A DNA stretch of 60,906 nt from Glycomyces lechevalierae (lineage in GTDB: Bacteria; Actinomycetota; Actinomycetes; Mycobacteriales; Micromonosporaceae): assembly GCF_027622945.1 (NCBI RefSeq), contig NZ_JAPZVQ010000015.1, positions 38,017 to 98,922 on the forward strand, written 5' to 3'. The notes under the pieces are model-generated. The model had not been told where the DNA came from and did not search any database. It saw nothing but the letters and a program-made list of their open reading frames with translations. Positions 41,913 to 51,260 of this stretch are shown here, one piece after another (the first letter of the stretch is position 1; the number at the start of each line of letters is the position of its first letter). A program made the position numbers and the translations under genes.

Positions 41913-42728
41913 TCAGACTCTCGCCAGGATTTCTCCGTGGGGGATCATCAGCCAGCTCTCCGGATTCCTGGCCCAGGCCTTCCATGCCTCGGAGATGGCC
42001 TCCAGGTCGGCTTGGGCCGCGTAACCGCCCGCGACGGCCTGCTTCGCGAAGTCCGAGTGCAGCGCCCGGTCGGCCCAGAGTCCGCCCCACCAGTCGCGTT
42101 CCTGCTCATTGCTGAACGTCCAGGTCGTCGAGGTGGCCTTGACCGAGGTCTCTTTGAAGCCGGCTCGCAGCGCCCATGCTTTGAGGTGGCGGCCCGCGTC
42201 CGGTTCGCCGCCGCCGGCCCTCGCGACCTCCTCGTACAGGTCCAGCCAGTTCGCCAGGCCCTGGGACGCGGGGAACCAGGTGAACGCCCGGTAGTCGCTG
42301 TCGCGCACCGCGACGACGCCACCCGGCTTGGTCACCCGTCGCATCTCTCTCAAGGCCTGGACGGGGTCGCCCACATGCTGGAGCATCTGGTGTGCGTGCA
42401 CCACATCGAAAGTGCCGTCCCCGTACTGCAGCTCGTGCACGTCCGCTACCCCGAAGGTCATGTTCGCCAGGCGGCGGGACTCGGCCTCCTTCGCGGCCTG
42501 GTCCACGATGGCCGGCGCGTAGTCCACGGCCGTGACGTGGCCGTCCGGTACGAGCGCGGCGAAGTCGGCCGAGATGGTGCCCGGGCCGCAGCCGATGTCG
42601 AGGATCGTGCTGTCCGGTCGCAGTTCCGCCAGCAGGTATGCCGCCGAGTTCTCCGCCGTACGCCAAGCGTGGGAACGCAGGACCGACTCGTGGTGGCCGT
42701 GGATGTAGGTCGCAGTCTCTTTCGCCAT
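41913..42728 (-). CDS. Class I SAM-dependent methyltransferase (UbiE/COQ5-like)
   Basis: A 271-residue methyltransferase with motif I ILDIGCGPGTISADFAALVP near residue 42, VTAVDYAPAIV (motif II), GTFDVVHAHQMLQHV and the motif III region KPGGVVAVRDSDY. C-terminal half of unknown specificity. It resembles enzymes that methylate small metabolites. ATG 42728. No operon partner; the following gene upstream is divergent. Confidence 0.88.
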   Translation of the reverse strand: MAKETATYIHGHHESVLRSHAWRTAENSAAYLLAELRPDSTILDIGCGPGTISADFAALVPDGHVTAVDYAPAIVDQAAKEAESRRLANMTFGVADVHELQYGDGTFDVVHAHQMLQHVGDPVQALREMRRVTKPGGVVAVRDSDYRAFTWFPASQGLANWLDLYEEVARAGGGEPDAGRHLKAWALRAGFKETSVKATSTTWTFSNEQERDWWGGLWADRALHSDFAKQAVAGGYAAQADLEAISEAWKAWARNPESWLMIPHGEILARV

Positions 42729-42873
42729 GGGGAGACCTTATCGAGCGCTGCCTAGAATGTGGGAGCTGTTTCTTGAATAATGGAACGATGATCTTGTGGA
42801 GTGTCGCGAACTCGACAGGCGACACGGGATCGGGATGCCCGGCCTTCGTCCCGTTGCCGCCTAACGTGATGCC

Positions 42874-43116
42874 ATGAGGAACCTCCCACTGGAGCGCCGC
42901 GTCGAAGCCCACGCCGCGGGTCGTGAAACGGTCCGCGTCGAGACGCGGGCGAGGCTGGTGAGGGCGGTCCTGGCGTTCCTCGACGGGAACGGCGTGCGGG
43001 TGAGCGAGGACGAGCGGGCGCGGGTGGCCTCCTGCACCGACGACGCGCTCGTGGAGTCCTGGCTGTTCAAGGCCCCGTTCATCGCGAACGCGGCAGAGCT
43101 CTTCGACGAGGACTAG
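42874..43116 (+). CDS. Small conserved-looking protein, 80 residues
   Basis: An 80-residue acidic/charged helical product beginning MRNLPLERRVEAHAAGRETV. No family is recognised. A TAACGT element six bases before the ATG suggests a leaderless transcript. Its stop is four bases past the convergent phosphotransferase end (43113), so the two overlap tail to tail. Confidence 0.5.
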   Translation: MRNLPLERRVEAHAAGRETVRVETRARLVRAVLAFLDGNGVRVSEDERARVASCTDDALVESWLFKAPFIANAAELFDED

Positions 43117-44105
43117 ACCCAGCCGCGCCGCTGCGCGAGCCAGTCGGCCGCCGCAGATGCGGCCCAGCGCATGTGGACGTGGATCGCGGGGGAGACGATC
43201 GCCCTCGGGGCGTCGTCCCAGCCGTCGAGCAGCGCGCCGGTGATCGCCGCGAGCACGGTGTCGAGTTCGTCGCCGGTGACGCCTTCGGCGGTCGGATGAG
43301 TCCAGAAGCGCCGATCCGCGTCATGGCCGTCGCCGTTGGCGACGATCAGCACGTTCACGGTGTCGACCCAAGGCGGCGTGTACCTCGGCTTCGACCAGTC
43401 GCAGATCCAGGCGCGGTCGCGACCGAGGACGAAGTTGTCCGGCCGCAGGTCGCCGTGGGTCACCTGGTCGGTGACGAAGATCCGGTCGATGCCGGACTCG
43501 ATGGCCGCGAGGTCCACCGATCGGCGTTCCAGCTTGGGCGGCAGTGCGATCGGCGCCTTCTCGCCGTTCGCGATCTTCTGGAAGACGCGGAGGTTCTCCG
43601 CGGTCTTCGGGCGGATGCCCGCCGCGACGAGTTCCGGCGGGGGCGGATCGAGGGCCGCCGCGGCCACCGCCCAAGCGCTGAGCATGAGGTCGAGCGCTTC
43701 CGGCCGCATGGGGAGTCTGAACGGCTCGCCTTGGAGCGCTTCGAATCCCGTGACCGTCCAGTCGTCGACGTCGGCGTGGAAACGGACGGCGGGGGCCGGC
43801 ACTTCGGGCGGCAGAGCGGCCGTCATGCGGCCTTCGTCCCGGTAGAGGCCGTGGACCTCCGGCGGGTGCGCCCCGGCCGCCTTGACGAACAGCTCGGCCC
43901 CCGACGCGGACCGGACGCGGCCCGCGAAACCCGTCGTGAAGCCGCCGCCCGCGACGGTGACGGCGACCGGTTCGCCGCCGAGTTCGACCGCGATGCGGGC
44001 GCGCACCGACGCGGGCAGCGACGCGTATGAGGGCCGGATCGCGGTGTCGGCGTAGTCGAGCGGTTCGGCGCCGCGGAACGTGCGCCCGGAGTCCGTCACG
44101 TCCAC
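43113..44105 (-). CDS. APH-family phosphotransferase (second of a tandem pair)
   Basis: A 330-residue aminoglycoside-phosphotransferase-like kinase. A glycine-rich entry AGGGFTTGFAGRV leads to the ATP-binding Lys in FVKAAGAHPP. The catalytic loop is THGDLRPDNFVLG (Asp and Asn) and the metal site is ICDWS. The gene starts at GTG 44105, overlapping the upstream paralogue by ten bases, and ends overlapping the convergent small gene. Its substrate is unknown; such kinases modify antibiotics or small metabolites. Both proteins end with the same WLAQRRGW tail, which shows a duplication. Confidence 0.85.
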   Translation of the reverse strand: MDVTDSGRTFRGAEPLDYADTAIRPSYASLPASVRARIAVELGGEPVAVTVAGGGFTTGFAGRVRSASGAELFVKAAGAHPPEVHGLYRDEGRMTAALPPEVPAPAVRFHADVDDWTVTGFEALQGEPFRLPMRPEALDLMLSAWAVAAAALDPPPPELVAAGIRPKTAENLRVFQKIANGEKAPIALPPKLERRSVDLAAIESGIDRIFVTDQVTHGDLRPDNFVLGRDRAWICDWSKPRYTPPWVDTVNVLIVANGDGHDADRRFWTHPTAEGVTGDELDTVLAAITGALLDGWDDAPRAIVSPAIHVHMRWAASAAADWLAQRRGWV

Positions 44106-45067
44106 CCTCGGCGCTGGGCGAGCCAGTCGGCCGCGGCGAGGCCGCTCCAGCGCTGGTGGGCGCGGAGGTGCGGGGAGACGTCCGGGATCGGGGGTTCGGC
44201 GGACCGGGCCAGGTAGTAGCCGGTGATCGCGGCCAGTCCGGTGTCGAGCTGGTCCGGCGTGACGCCTGCGGCGGTCGGGTGGGCCCAGAAGAGGGCGTCC
44301 GCGTCATGGCCGTCGCCGTGGGCCGCGACGAGGAAGCACGCGGTGTCGAACCAGGTCGCGTGGACCTGGACCCAGTTCCAGTCGCAGATCCAGGCCCGGT
44401 CGGCGCCGACGATCATGTTGTCCGGGCGCAGGTCGAAGTGCATGACCGAGTCGGCGGCCATGGCCTCGTCGATGCCGCTCTCGATTTCGGCGAGTTCATC
44501 GATGCGATTCTGCAGCGCGGGCGGGACCGGGAACGGGTCCGCTTCACCGGCGGCGATACGGGAGAAGAGCCGGAGGTCATCGGCGATGGGGAGGGCGCTC
44601 ACGCCGAGGTCGAGCAGCGCCTGCGGGGCCGGAGTCAGGGCGGCGGCCGCCTGCGCCCAGGCGTCGAGCATGAGGTCGAGGTCGCGGGGGCTCATCGGGA
44701 GGGTCGGGGCGCGGCCGTCGACGGCTTCGAAGCCGAGCACGGTCCAGTCCTCGAAGTCGGCGGCGAATTCGAGGCGCGGGGCCGGGACGCCTTGGGGGAG
44801 TGCGGTGTTGACGCGCGCTTCCTGCCGGTAGGCGTCGAGCGCCCAGGACTTGTCCCGGCCGGCGGCCTTGACGAAGAGCTCGGCCCCGGATTCGGCGCGG
44901 ACGCGGGCGGCGAAGCCGCCGCTGAAGCCGCCGCCGGCCATGCGGATGTCGGCGGGCTCGCCGCCGAGTTCGGCGATGATGCGCTGCTGGACGTACGGCG
45001 GGAGGGTCGACCAGGTGGCGCGGACGGCGGTGGCGTCGTAGGGGACCGTGGGTCCGAATCGGGACAT
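44096..45067 (-). CDS. APH-family phosphotransferase (first of a tandem pair)
   Basis: A 323-residue paralogue of the next gene (shared LGGEPA, AGGGF, AELFVKAAG and WLAQRRGW stretches). ATG 45067 matches the paralogue's N-terminus; the frame upstream is not similar. ATP-binding Lys in FVKAAGRDKS. The catalytic loop reads MHFDLRPDNMIVG, with Phe instead of the usual Gly after His, but Asp and Asn are kept, and the metal site is ICDWN. An active kinase is expected. It is co-translated with the second copy (10-base overlap). Confidence 0.85.
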   Translation of the reverse strand: MSRFGPTVPYDATAVRATWSTLPPYVQQRIIAELGGEPADIRMAGGGFSGGFAARVRAESGAELFVKAAGRDKSWALDAYRQEARVNTALPQGVPAPRLEFAADFEDWTVLGFEAVDGRAPTLPMSPRDLDLMLDAWAQAAAALTPAPQALLDLGVSALPIADDLRLFSRIAAGEADPFPVPPALQNRIDELAEIESGIDEAMAADSVMHFDLRPDNMIVGADRAWICDWNWVQVHATWFDTACFLVAAHGDGHDADALFWAHPTAAGVTPDQLDTGLAAITGYYLARSAEPPIPDVSPHLRAHQRWSGLAAADWLAQRRGWT

Positions 45068-45274
45068 GGGAAGAGTGTGGACGGGGAGGGGCTGCGTCGC
45101 AACGGGTTTAGGCGTGCGCTGGGGCGGATCCGGGGTCGGTCTTCGCATCGCGCGGCGGGAAGGCGCCCCCGTTCGCAAGCGTCCCATGAGGTTCTGCGGT
45201 GACGCGGCGAGCCGCGGGAAGGCGAGCGGCCCCCGCTGCCGTGGTGGGGACGGCGGCGAGGGCCGGGTTCCATT

Positions 45275-45697
45275 CTAGGCGTTCGCGAGCAAGGAGGGAA
45301 TGACCACCGGCAGTACATAGCAGCCGATGTCGCCGACGGCGCTGTACGTGAGGGCCCATTTCGCGGTCTGCGCGTCGCGGCACAGGACGACGAGCGCGAC
45401 CATGCAGCTCAGCGCCCGCTGCGCCTCGGTCATGAACCGCAGCCACGATTCGGCCTGCACGGGGTCGGGTGCGAGGACGGCGTCGAACAGGAGCGCGACG
45501 ACCCGTTCGCCCGATTTGGAGTAGGAGGCCGCGACGCAGACGCGGAGGCTGTCGGGGAGGGTGATGGTCCTGCGGGAGACGGTGATGGCGTCGTAGTCGG
45601 GAAGGTCGGGGCCGTCGGTCCAGTTGTACAGTTCGGTCGCGAATTCGGGGCGGGTCTCCATCAGCATGGCGAGGAGTTCGTTGTACTCGATCGACAT
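45275..45697 (-). CDS. Protein of unknown function, probably a shortened member of an actinobacterial family
   Basis: A 140-residue product beginning at ATG 45697 (AGGA eight bases upstream): [37 protein letters not shown], then [20 protein letters not shown] and [17 protein letters not shown] resemble the first half of a roughly 290-residue actinobacterial protein family of unknown function (possibly PD-(D/E)XK-like) with RPALAAELL and VVLVVTADDAVARWA in the same order. The end after [10 protein letters not shown] is earlier than in those proteins, so it may be truncated. The sucB frame is continuous with this gene because no stop separates them. Confidence 0.55.
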   Translation of the reverse strand: MSIEYNELLAMLMETRPEFATELYNWTDGPDLPDYDAITVSRRTITLPDSLRVCVAASYSKSGERVVALLFDAVLAPDPVQAESWLRFMTEAQRALSCMVALVVLCRDAQTAKWALTYSAVGDIGCYVLPVVIPSLLANA

Positions 45698-45860
45698 TCG
45701 AGTTCCTAACTTCCGCGTGGGGTCACAAAAGGTGGGTTGTAGGAACAACGAGGACACGCTTTGCCGGTTACGGGTAGGAGTCGCGCCTTGTTGAGGCCGC
45801 CTGCACCTGCAGGAGTGTGGCACTTGCATACGGAAGGGGGGGCGGGGGGGGGTGAGCGGC

Positions 45861-45883
45861 GGCCCCGCCGGGGCGGCGGGGCC
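45861..45883 (-). terminator. Hairpin directly after the end of SucB
   Basis: Nine-base perfect stem GGCCCCGCC / GGCGGGGCC with loop GGGGC. It begins seven bases beyond the last SucB-like codon, the normal place for the terminator. A G-run (45836-45852) lies just beyond it. Confidence 0.75.
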
Positions 45884-45889
45884 CCCGGA

Positions 45890-47635
45890 CAGGCCCGGGT
45901 GGTGTTCGAAGTTGCCCTCTTCGATGCGCTTCGTCACCGCTTCGAGGTAACGGGCCGCGTCGGCGCCGTCGATGAGGCGGTGGTCGTAGCTCAGCGTCAG
46001 GTGCATGACCGAGCGCACCGCGATGACCTCGCCCAGTTCCGGGTCGTTGATCACGCGGGGGCGCTTGACGATCGCGGCGGTGCCGAGGATCGCGGACTGC
46101 CCGAGCGGGACGATCGGCGTGTCGAACAGCGCGCCCACCGAACCGGTGTTGGTGATGGTGAAGGTGGCGCCGAACAGGTCGTCGGGCGCCAGGCCGCCGT
46201 CGCGGGCCTTCTTGGCGATCTCGGCGATCCGCTTGGCCAGGCCCGGGATGTTCAGGTCGCCGGCGTTCTTGACGACCGGGACGATGAGGCCCTTCGGCGT
46301 GTCCACCGCGAAGCCCACGTGCTCGGCCTCGGGGTAGGTGATCGTCTTCTCCTCCATGTTCATGGAGGCGTTGACGACCGGGTACTGCTGCAGCGCCTCG
46401 ATCGCGGCGATCGAGAAGAACGGCAGGAAGGAGAGCTTCACGCCGTGGCGGGCGAGGAACTCGTCCTTCTTGGCCGCGCGGAGCTTCGCCACCTTCGTGA
46501 CGTCCACTTCGCGCACCGTCGTGAGCTGCGCCGTGGACTGCATCGAGTTCAGGAGCGCCTTGGCGGCGGCCTGACGCAGGCGGCTCATCTTCTCGGTGCG
46601 GCCGCGCAGCGGGCTCACCTCGGCCGGGGCCGGGGCGGCCTTCGCCGGCGCGGCGGCGGCCGGAGCGGGCTCCGGGGCCTTCTTCGCGTCGATGACGGCC
46701 TGCACGTCCTCCTTGCGGATGCGTCCGCCCACACCGGAACCGGTGACCTCGGAGAGGTCAACGCCGTTCTCGGAGGCGAGCTTGCGCACCAGCGGCGTCA
46801 CGTAGGAGCCGGACGGCTTCGACGCGGCGGGAGCGGCCGGAGCCGTGACCGGGGCCTGGGCGACCTCGGGCGCGGCCGGGGCCGGAGCGGTCGGCGTGGA
46901 CTCGGCCTTCGCCGGAGCGGACTGAGCTGATTGACGGCTCGCAGGCGTCGCCGAGGCCGGCTCGGACTTCACAGCCGGGGTCGGCTCGGCGGGGGTCGGC
47001 GCCGCGGCGGGCGCGGCGGAACCGGAGCCGATGATCGCCAGCACGGAACCGACCTCGGTGGTCTCGTCCTCGGCGACCCGGATCTCCAGCAGCGTCCCCG
47101 CGGCGGGGGACGGGATCTCAGTGTCGACCTTGTCGGTCGAGATCTCCAGCAGCGGCTCGTCCACCTCGACGGTGTCGCCGACGGCCTTGAGCCACGACGT
47201 CACGGTGCCTTCGGTGACCGACTCGCCCAGTTCGGGGAGCACGACCTCGGTCCCCTCCACGGCACCCGGAGCGGGGGCGGCGGGGGCTTCAGCGGCGGGG
47301 GCCGGGGCCGGGGCCTCGGTCTTCGCCTCGGGCTCGGGCTCGGGCAGCGGCTCCTGGGCCGGGGCCGGGGCGGCCGGGGCGTCCCCGGAGGCCTCGGACG
47401 GGTCGCCGATGATCGCCAGCTCGCCGCCGACCTCGACATCCGTGTCCTCGGGGACCACGATCTTCAGCAGCACACCGGCGACCGGCGAAGGCACCTCGGT
47501 GTCGACCTTGTCGGTCGACACTTCGAGCAGCGGCTCGTCGACCTCGACGGTGTCGCCTTCCTTCTTGAGCCACTGGGTGACAGTCCCCTCGGTGACCGAC
47601 TCACCGAGAGCGGGCATCGTTACCGATGTCGGCAT
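45890..47635 (-). CDS. sucB: 2-oxoglutarate dehydrogenase E2, dihydrolipoamide succinyltransferase
   Basis: E2 core of the 2-oxoglutarate (or pyruvate) dehydrogenase complex. Two lipoyl domains carry the lipoylated Lys in [14 protein letters not shown] (about residue 43) and [14 protein letters not shown] (about 170), each followed by an Ala/Pro-rich linker. The E3-binding domain is [20 protein letters not shown], and the catalytic domain ends with [18 protein letters not shown]. At about 582 residues it is typical of actinobacteria. Family members stop right after [11 protein letters not shown] (45890), but here the next codon is TCC and the frame stays open to 45275. This is either a stop-codon loss or a sequence error near the GC-rich stretch at 45836-45890. 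It is followed upstream on the map by lpdA on the same strand. Confidence 0.85.
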
Positions 47636-47662
47636 CGTTCGTTCAACTCCTGCGGTTGTGGA

Positions 47663-49051
47663 TTAGTCGTGGGCGTGCAGCGGCTTGCCGGCCAGCAGCA
47701 TCGCCGCTTCGCCGATCGCCTCGTTCTGGGTGGGGTGCATGTGGATGAGGTTGGCGACGTCCGTCGCGTAGGCCTCCCAGTTGTAGATCAGCTCGGCTTC
47801 GCCGATCTGCTCGGAGATGCGCGCGCCGACCATGTGGACGCCGACGATCGGGCCGTCCTCGACCGCCACGAGCTTGATGAAGCCCTGGGTCTTGAGGATG
47901 TTCGACTTGCCGTTGCCCGCGAGGTTGTAGTTGACCGACTTGATCTTGTCGGCCCCGTACTTCTCCTTCGCCTTGTCCTCGTTGAGGCCCATGGAGGCCA
48001 CCTCGGGCTCGGTGAAGGTGACGCGCGGGATGCCGGTCTCGTCGATCGGGTTCGGGTTGAGGCCGGCGATGTGCTCGGCCACGAAGATGCCCTGCAGGAA
48101 GCCGCGGTGCGCGAGCTGGATGCCGGGGACGATGTCGCCGACGGCGTAGACGCCGGGGACGCTGGTCTGCAGGTGCTCGTTCACCGGGACGAAGCCGCGG
48201 TCGAGCGTGATGCCCTGCTCCTCGTAGCCGATGTTCGCGGTGACCGGGCCGCGGCCGACGGCCACGAGCACGATGTCGCCCTCGACGACGGTGCCGCCCT
48301 GGATCGTGACCTGCACGCCGGTGGCGGTCTTCTCGACCTTCTCGAAGAACTTGCCGGTGTGGAACTTGATGCCGCGCTTGCGGAACGCCCGCTCGAGCTG
48401 CTTCGACGAGTCGGCGTCCTCGGCCGCGATGAGGCGGGGGAGGCCTTCGATGATCTCGACCTCGACGCCCAGGGACTTCCAGGCGGAGGCGAATTCGACG
48501 CCGATGACGCCGCCGCCGATGACGATGGCCTTGTTCGGCAGCTCGGTGAGCTCGAGCGCGTGCTCGGAGGCGATGATCTTCTCGCCGTCGATCTCAAGGC
48601 CCGGAAGGGTCTTGGAGTACGAGCCGGTGGCGAGGATGATGTTCTTGCCGGTGACGGTCTGGCCGTTGTCGACCTCGATCGTGTTCGGGCCGACGAGCTT
48701 GCCGGTGCCCTGGATGAACTCGACCTTGTGGGCCTTGACCAGGCCCTGGAGGCCCTTGTACAGCTTCGAGACGACGTCGTCCTTGTACTTCTTGACCGCC
48801 GGCATGTCGACGCCCTTGAACTCGGCCAGGATGCCGAACTGCTCGGACTCGCGGGCGGTGTCGGCGACCTCGCCGGCGTGGAGCAGCGCCTTGGTGGGGA
48901 TGCAGCCGCGGTGCAGACAGGTGCCGCCGACCTTGTCCTTCTCGATCAGGGCCACCGACAGCCCCAGCTCGGCCGCCCGGAAGGCCGCGGCGTAGCCGCC
49001 GCTGCCGCCGCCCAGGATGACGACGTCGTATCCTGCGTTCGGGTCGCTCAT
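47663..49051 (-). CDS. lpdA: Dihydrolipoyl dehydrogenase (E3)
   Basis: Reoxidises dihydrolipoamide of E2 with FAD and NAD+. The 462-residue protein starts at ATG 49051 (GGGGAGAGCA before it). FAD motif VVILGGGSGGYAAAFRAAELG; redox disulfide GGTCLHRGCIPTKALL (CxxxxC, about residues 40-55); NAD motif AIVIGGGVIGVEFASAW; active-site HMHPTQNEAIGEA near the C-terminus with the catalytic His and Glu. It lies 27 bp upstream of sucB on the same strand and so is co-transcribed. Confidence 0.95.
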   Translation of the reverse strand: MSDPNAGYDVVILGGGSGGYAAAFRAAELGLSVALIEKDKVGGTCLHRGCIPTKALLHAGEVADTARESEQFGILAEFKGVDMPAVKKYKDDVVSKLYKGLQGLVKAHKVEFIQGTGKLVGPNTIEVDNGQTVTGKNIILATGSYSKTLPGLEIDGEKIIASEHALELTELPNKAIVIGGGVIGVEFASAWKSLGVEVEIIEGLPRLIAAEDADSSKQLERAFRKRGIKFHTGKFFEKVEKTATGVQVTIQGGTVVEGDIVLVAVGRGPVTANIGYEEQGITLDRGFVPVNEHLQTSVPGVYAVGDIVPGIQLAHRGFLQGIFVAEHIAGLNPNPIDETGIPRVTFTEPEVASMGLNEDKAKEKYGADKIKSVNYNLAGNGKSNILKTQGFIKLVAVEDGPIVGVHMVGARISEQIGEAELIYNWEAYATDVANLIHMHPTQNEAIGEAAMLLAGKPLHAHD

Positions 49052-49266
49052 TGCTCTCCCCACTTAACGATGCTTAGGTTCGGAGCCCATCCTTCCACCG
49101 GCGGCGACTCGTGATCGTCCAGACCCGGTGGTTGGAGTGTGCAACACCATTCAACCGCTTGCTGTGAGCATTCGGAAAGTCCCCTTCGTGTGCGGCTGGA
49201 CACAGGTGTCCTAGCGCATGTGTACGCTTGGAAATCACGCCTCGAGTGGTGCTGGAGGATTAGGCC

Positions 49267-49599
49267 GTGGGCTTGTTCGGACGCAAGAAGAAACAGGGCA
49301 AGGGAACGCTGGACCGAGCCTCTGACAACGCTGACCAGCGGCATCTCATCGACTTCATCAAGACGCGGGTCGGCGTCGAGGCCTACCTCGAGCCGAAGAC
49401 CACCGTCACCGAGACGACGGTCATGCTCATCGCGCACGACGGCGAGTGGACGCGACGCCGCGTCGACGGCCCGGCGGGCGCGTTCGCCCTGGGCCGCAAG
49501 TACAACACCCCCGTGTACGAGGTCGCGAAGACCGGATATCCGCAGCGTAAGCGCGATTACGACGCCCGCCGCAAGCTCGAGCAGCAGCGCCGTTCCTAG
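49267..49599 (+). CDS. Small conserved actinobacterial protein
   Basis: A 110-residue basic product with a Lys-rich start (GRKKKQGKGTLD), then HLIDFIKTRVGVEAYLEPKT and LIAHDGEWTRRRVDGP, and a basic C-terminus (QRKRDYDARRKLEQQRRS). Related proteins are found next to pepA and lpdA in other actinobacteria. Function unknown. GTG 49267 follows GGAGG at a suitable distance. Confidence 0.7.
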   Translation: MGLFGRKKKQGKGTLDRASDNADQRHLIDFIKTRVGVEAYLEPKTTVTETTVMLIAHDGEWTRRRVDGPAGAFALGRKYNTPVYEVAKTGYPQRKRDYDARRKLEQQRRS

Positions 49600-49684
49600 C
49601 GGTTTCCGCCCCCGGAAAGACAACGATTGCGCAATATTCACCGCACCGTCCCGCCACTTGGTGGTGAGGGCGAACGGACGCGAA

Positions 49685-49708
49685 AGGGCCCGGCATTCGC
49701 CGGGCCCT
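49685..49708. terminator. Hairpin terminator after pepA
   Basis: Ten-base stem AGGGCCCGGC / GCCGGGCCCT with an ATTC loop between the converging small gene and pepA, 17 bp beyond the pepA stop. Confidence 0.8.
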
Positions 49709-49724
49709 CGCTCACACCACTTGA

Positions 49725-51185
49725 TTACTCCGCGGCGAACTCCTCGAGCAGCGCCACGAGCGTGCGCACCGGGAAGCCGGTGGCGCCCTTCGCGATGTAC
49801 CCGTACGTCGAGTCCGAGTCGGCCGGGCCCGCGATGTCGAGGTGCGCCCACGGCAGCTCCTCGGGCACGAACTTGGACAGGAAGATCCCGCCCTGGACCA
49901 TGTGCCCGTCGCGCTTCAGGCCGGTCGCGCACTGCGAGACGTCCGCGATCGGGGACTCCATGAGCTTCACGATGTCCTCGGGGAACGGCATCGGCCAGCC
50001 GTGCTCGCCGGTGACCTCGCCGAGGCGGCGCAGCCGCTCGGTCTCCGAGTCGGTCCCCATGAGGCCCATGGTGCGCCGGCCGAGGGCGATGAGCTGCCCG
50101 CCGGTGAGCGTCGCCACATCGTAGAGCGCGTCGGGCTCGTCCTCGAGGGCGCGCGAGATCGCGTCCGCGAGCACGAGCCGCCCCTCGGCGTCGGTGTTGA
50201 GCACCTCCACGGTCATGCCGTTGCGGATGGTGATCACATCGGACGGGCGGAACGAGGAGCCGGAGAGCATGTTCTCGGCCAGCGCCACCGTGCACGTCAC
50301 GTTGACGTTCAGGCCGAGCTTCGCGGCGGCGAGGGTCGCGCCGACGACGGCCGCGGCTCCGGCCATGTCGCCCTTCATGTCCCACATGCCGGCGCCGGGC
50401 TTGATGTTGATGCCGCCGGAGTCGAAGGTGATGCCCTTGCCGACGAGCGCGACGTGCTTGGTCGCTCCCTCGGGCCGGTAGGAGAGGCGCACGAGGCGCG
50501 GTTCGGCGGAGGAGCCGCCGCCGACGGCGAGGACGCCGCCGTAACCGCCTTCGGAGAGTGCTTCGGCGTTCAGGATCTCGACCTCGAGGCCGGCCGCGGC
50601 GGCGGCCTGCTCGATCTCGATCGCGAACGTGGGCGGGCGCAGGAGGTTGGCGGGGGCGTCGGCCCAGTCCTTGACGAGAGCGACGCTCTCGGCGAGCACG
50701 GTCGCCTTGGTGACGGCGGTCTCGTTCGCGCCGTAGACGCGGATCTCGGCGGGGGCGTCGTCGCCGTTGCCGTCGGTCTTGTACCCCTCGAACCGGTAGG
50801 CGGCGAGGGCGGCGCCGACGGCGGTGGCCTCGGGGTCGCCTTCGAACGCGATGGCCGCGCTGGCCTTGCCGAAGGCGGCGCGGACGGCGGTGCCGGCGGC
50901 GCGGCGGAGGGTCTCGTCGTCGAGGTCGTCGGCGTCGCCGAGGCCCACGGCGTAGACGAGCTTGGCGGCGAGGCCCGCGGGGGCGGGGAGGCGGGTGAGG
51001 GAGGAGGCCCCGCCGGTGTTGCCGAGGACCGCCAACTGCTCGGCGAGGCGTCCGCCGAAGGCGGCGTCGACGCCCGCGAGGCTCTCGGGGAGCGCGGGGG
51101 CGTCCTCGCCGGAGAAGACGCCGACGACGAGCACTTCGGCGTCAGCCGTGGCGATGTCGCCGGAGGCGGAGATCAGAGCTGTCAC
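49725..51185 (-). CDS. pepA: Leucyl aminopeptidase (M17)
   Basis: Cytosolic metallo-aminopeptidase. The 486-residue product has the M17 catalytic signature NTDAEGRLVLADAI near residue 330 and the metal-binding KGITFDSGGINIKPGAGMWDMKGD near residue 252, with Lys, Asp and Glu ligands in place. The N-terminal domain (about 1-160) is Ala-rich and variable, as in the family. GTG 51185 start; 75 bp divergent from gcvT. Confidence 0.93.
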   Translation of the reverse strand: MTALISASGDIATADAEVLVVGVFSGEDAPALPESLAGVDAAFGGRLAEQLAVLGNTGGASSLTRLPAPAGLAAKLVYAVGLGDADDLDDETLRRAAGTAVRAAFGKASAAIAFEGDPEATAVGAALAAYRFEGYKTDGNGDDAPAEIRVYGANETAVTKATVLAESVALVKDWADAPANLLRPPTFAIEIEQAAAAAGLEVEILNAEALSEGGYGGVLAVGGGSSAEPRLVRLSYRPEGATKHVALVGKGITFDSGGINIKPGAGMWDMKGDMAGAAAVVGATLAAAKLGLNVNVTCTVALAENMLSGSSFRPSDVITIRNGMTVEVLNTDAEGRLVLADAISRALEDEPDALYDVATLTGGQLIALGRRTMGLMGTDSETERLRRLGEVTGEHGWPMPFPEDIVKLMESPIADVSQCATGLKRDGHMVQGGIFLSKFVPEELPWAHLDIAGPADSDSTYGYIAKGATGFPVRTLVALLEEFAAE

Positions 51186-51260
51186 GATCCATCCTTAGCT
51201 GTTCTGGGGACCAAATGCTCCGATCCTAATCACTGAGACGGGGGAGATAGTCTCTGTGCC

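Noticed and set aside
51186..51260. Glycine riboswitch upstream of gcvT
   Set aside because: Only 75 bp separate pepA and gcvT, too short for the tandem aptamers, and no aptamer core is seen.
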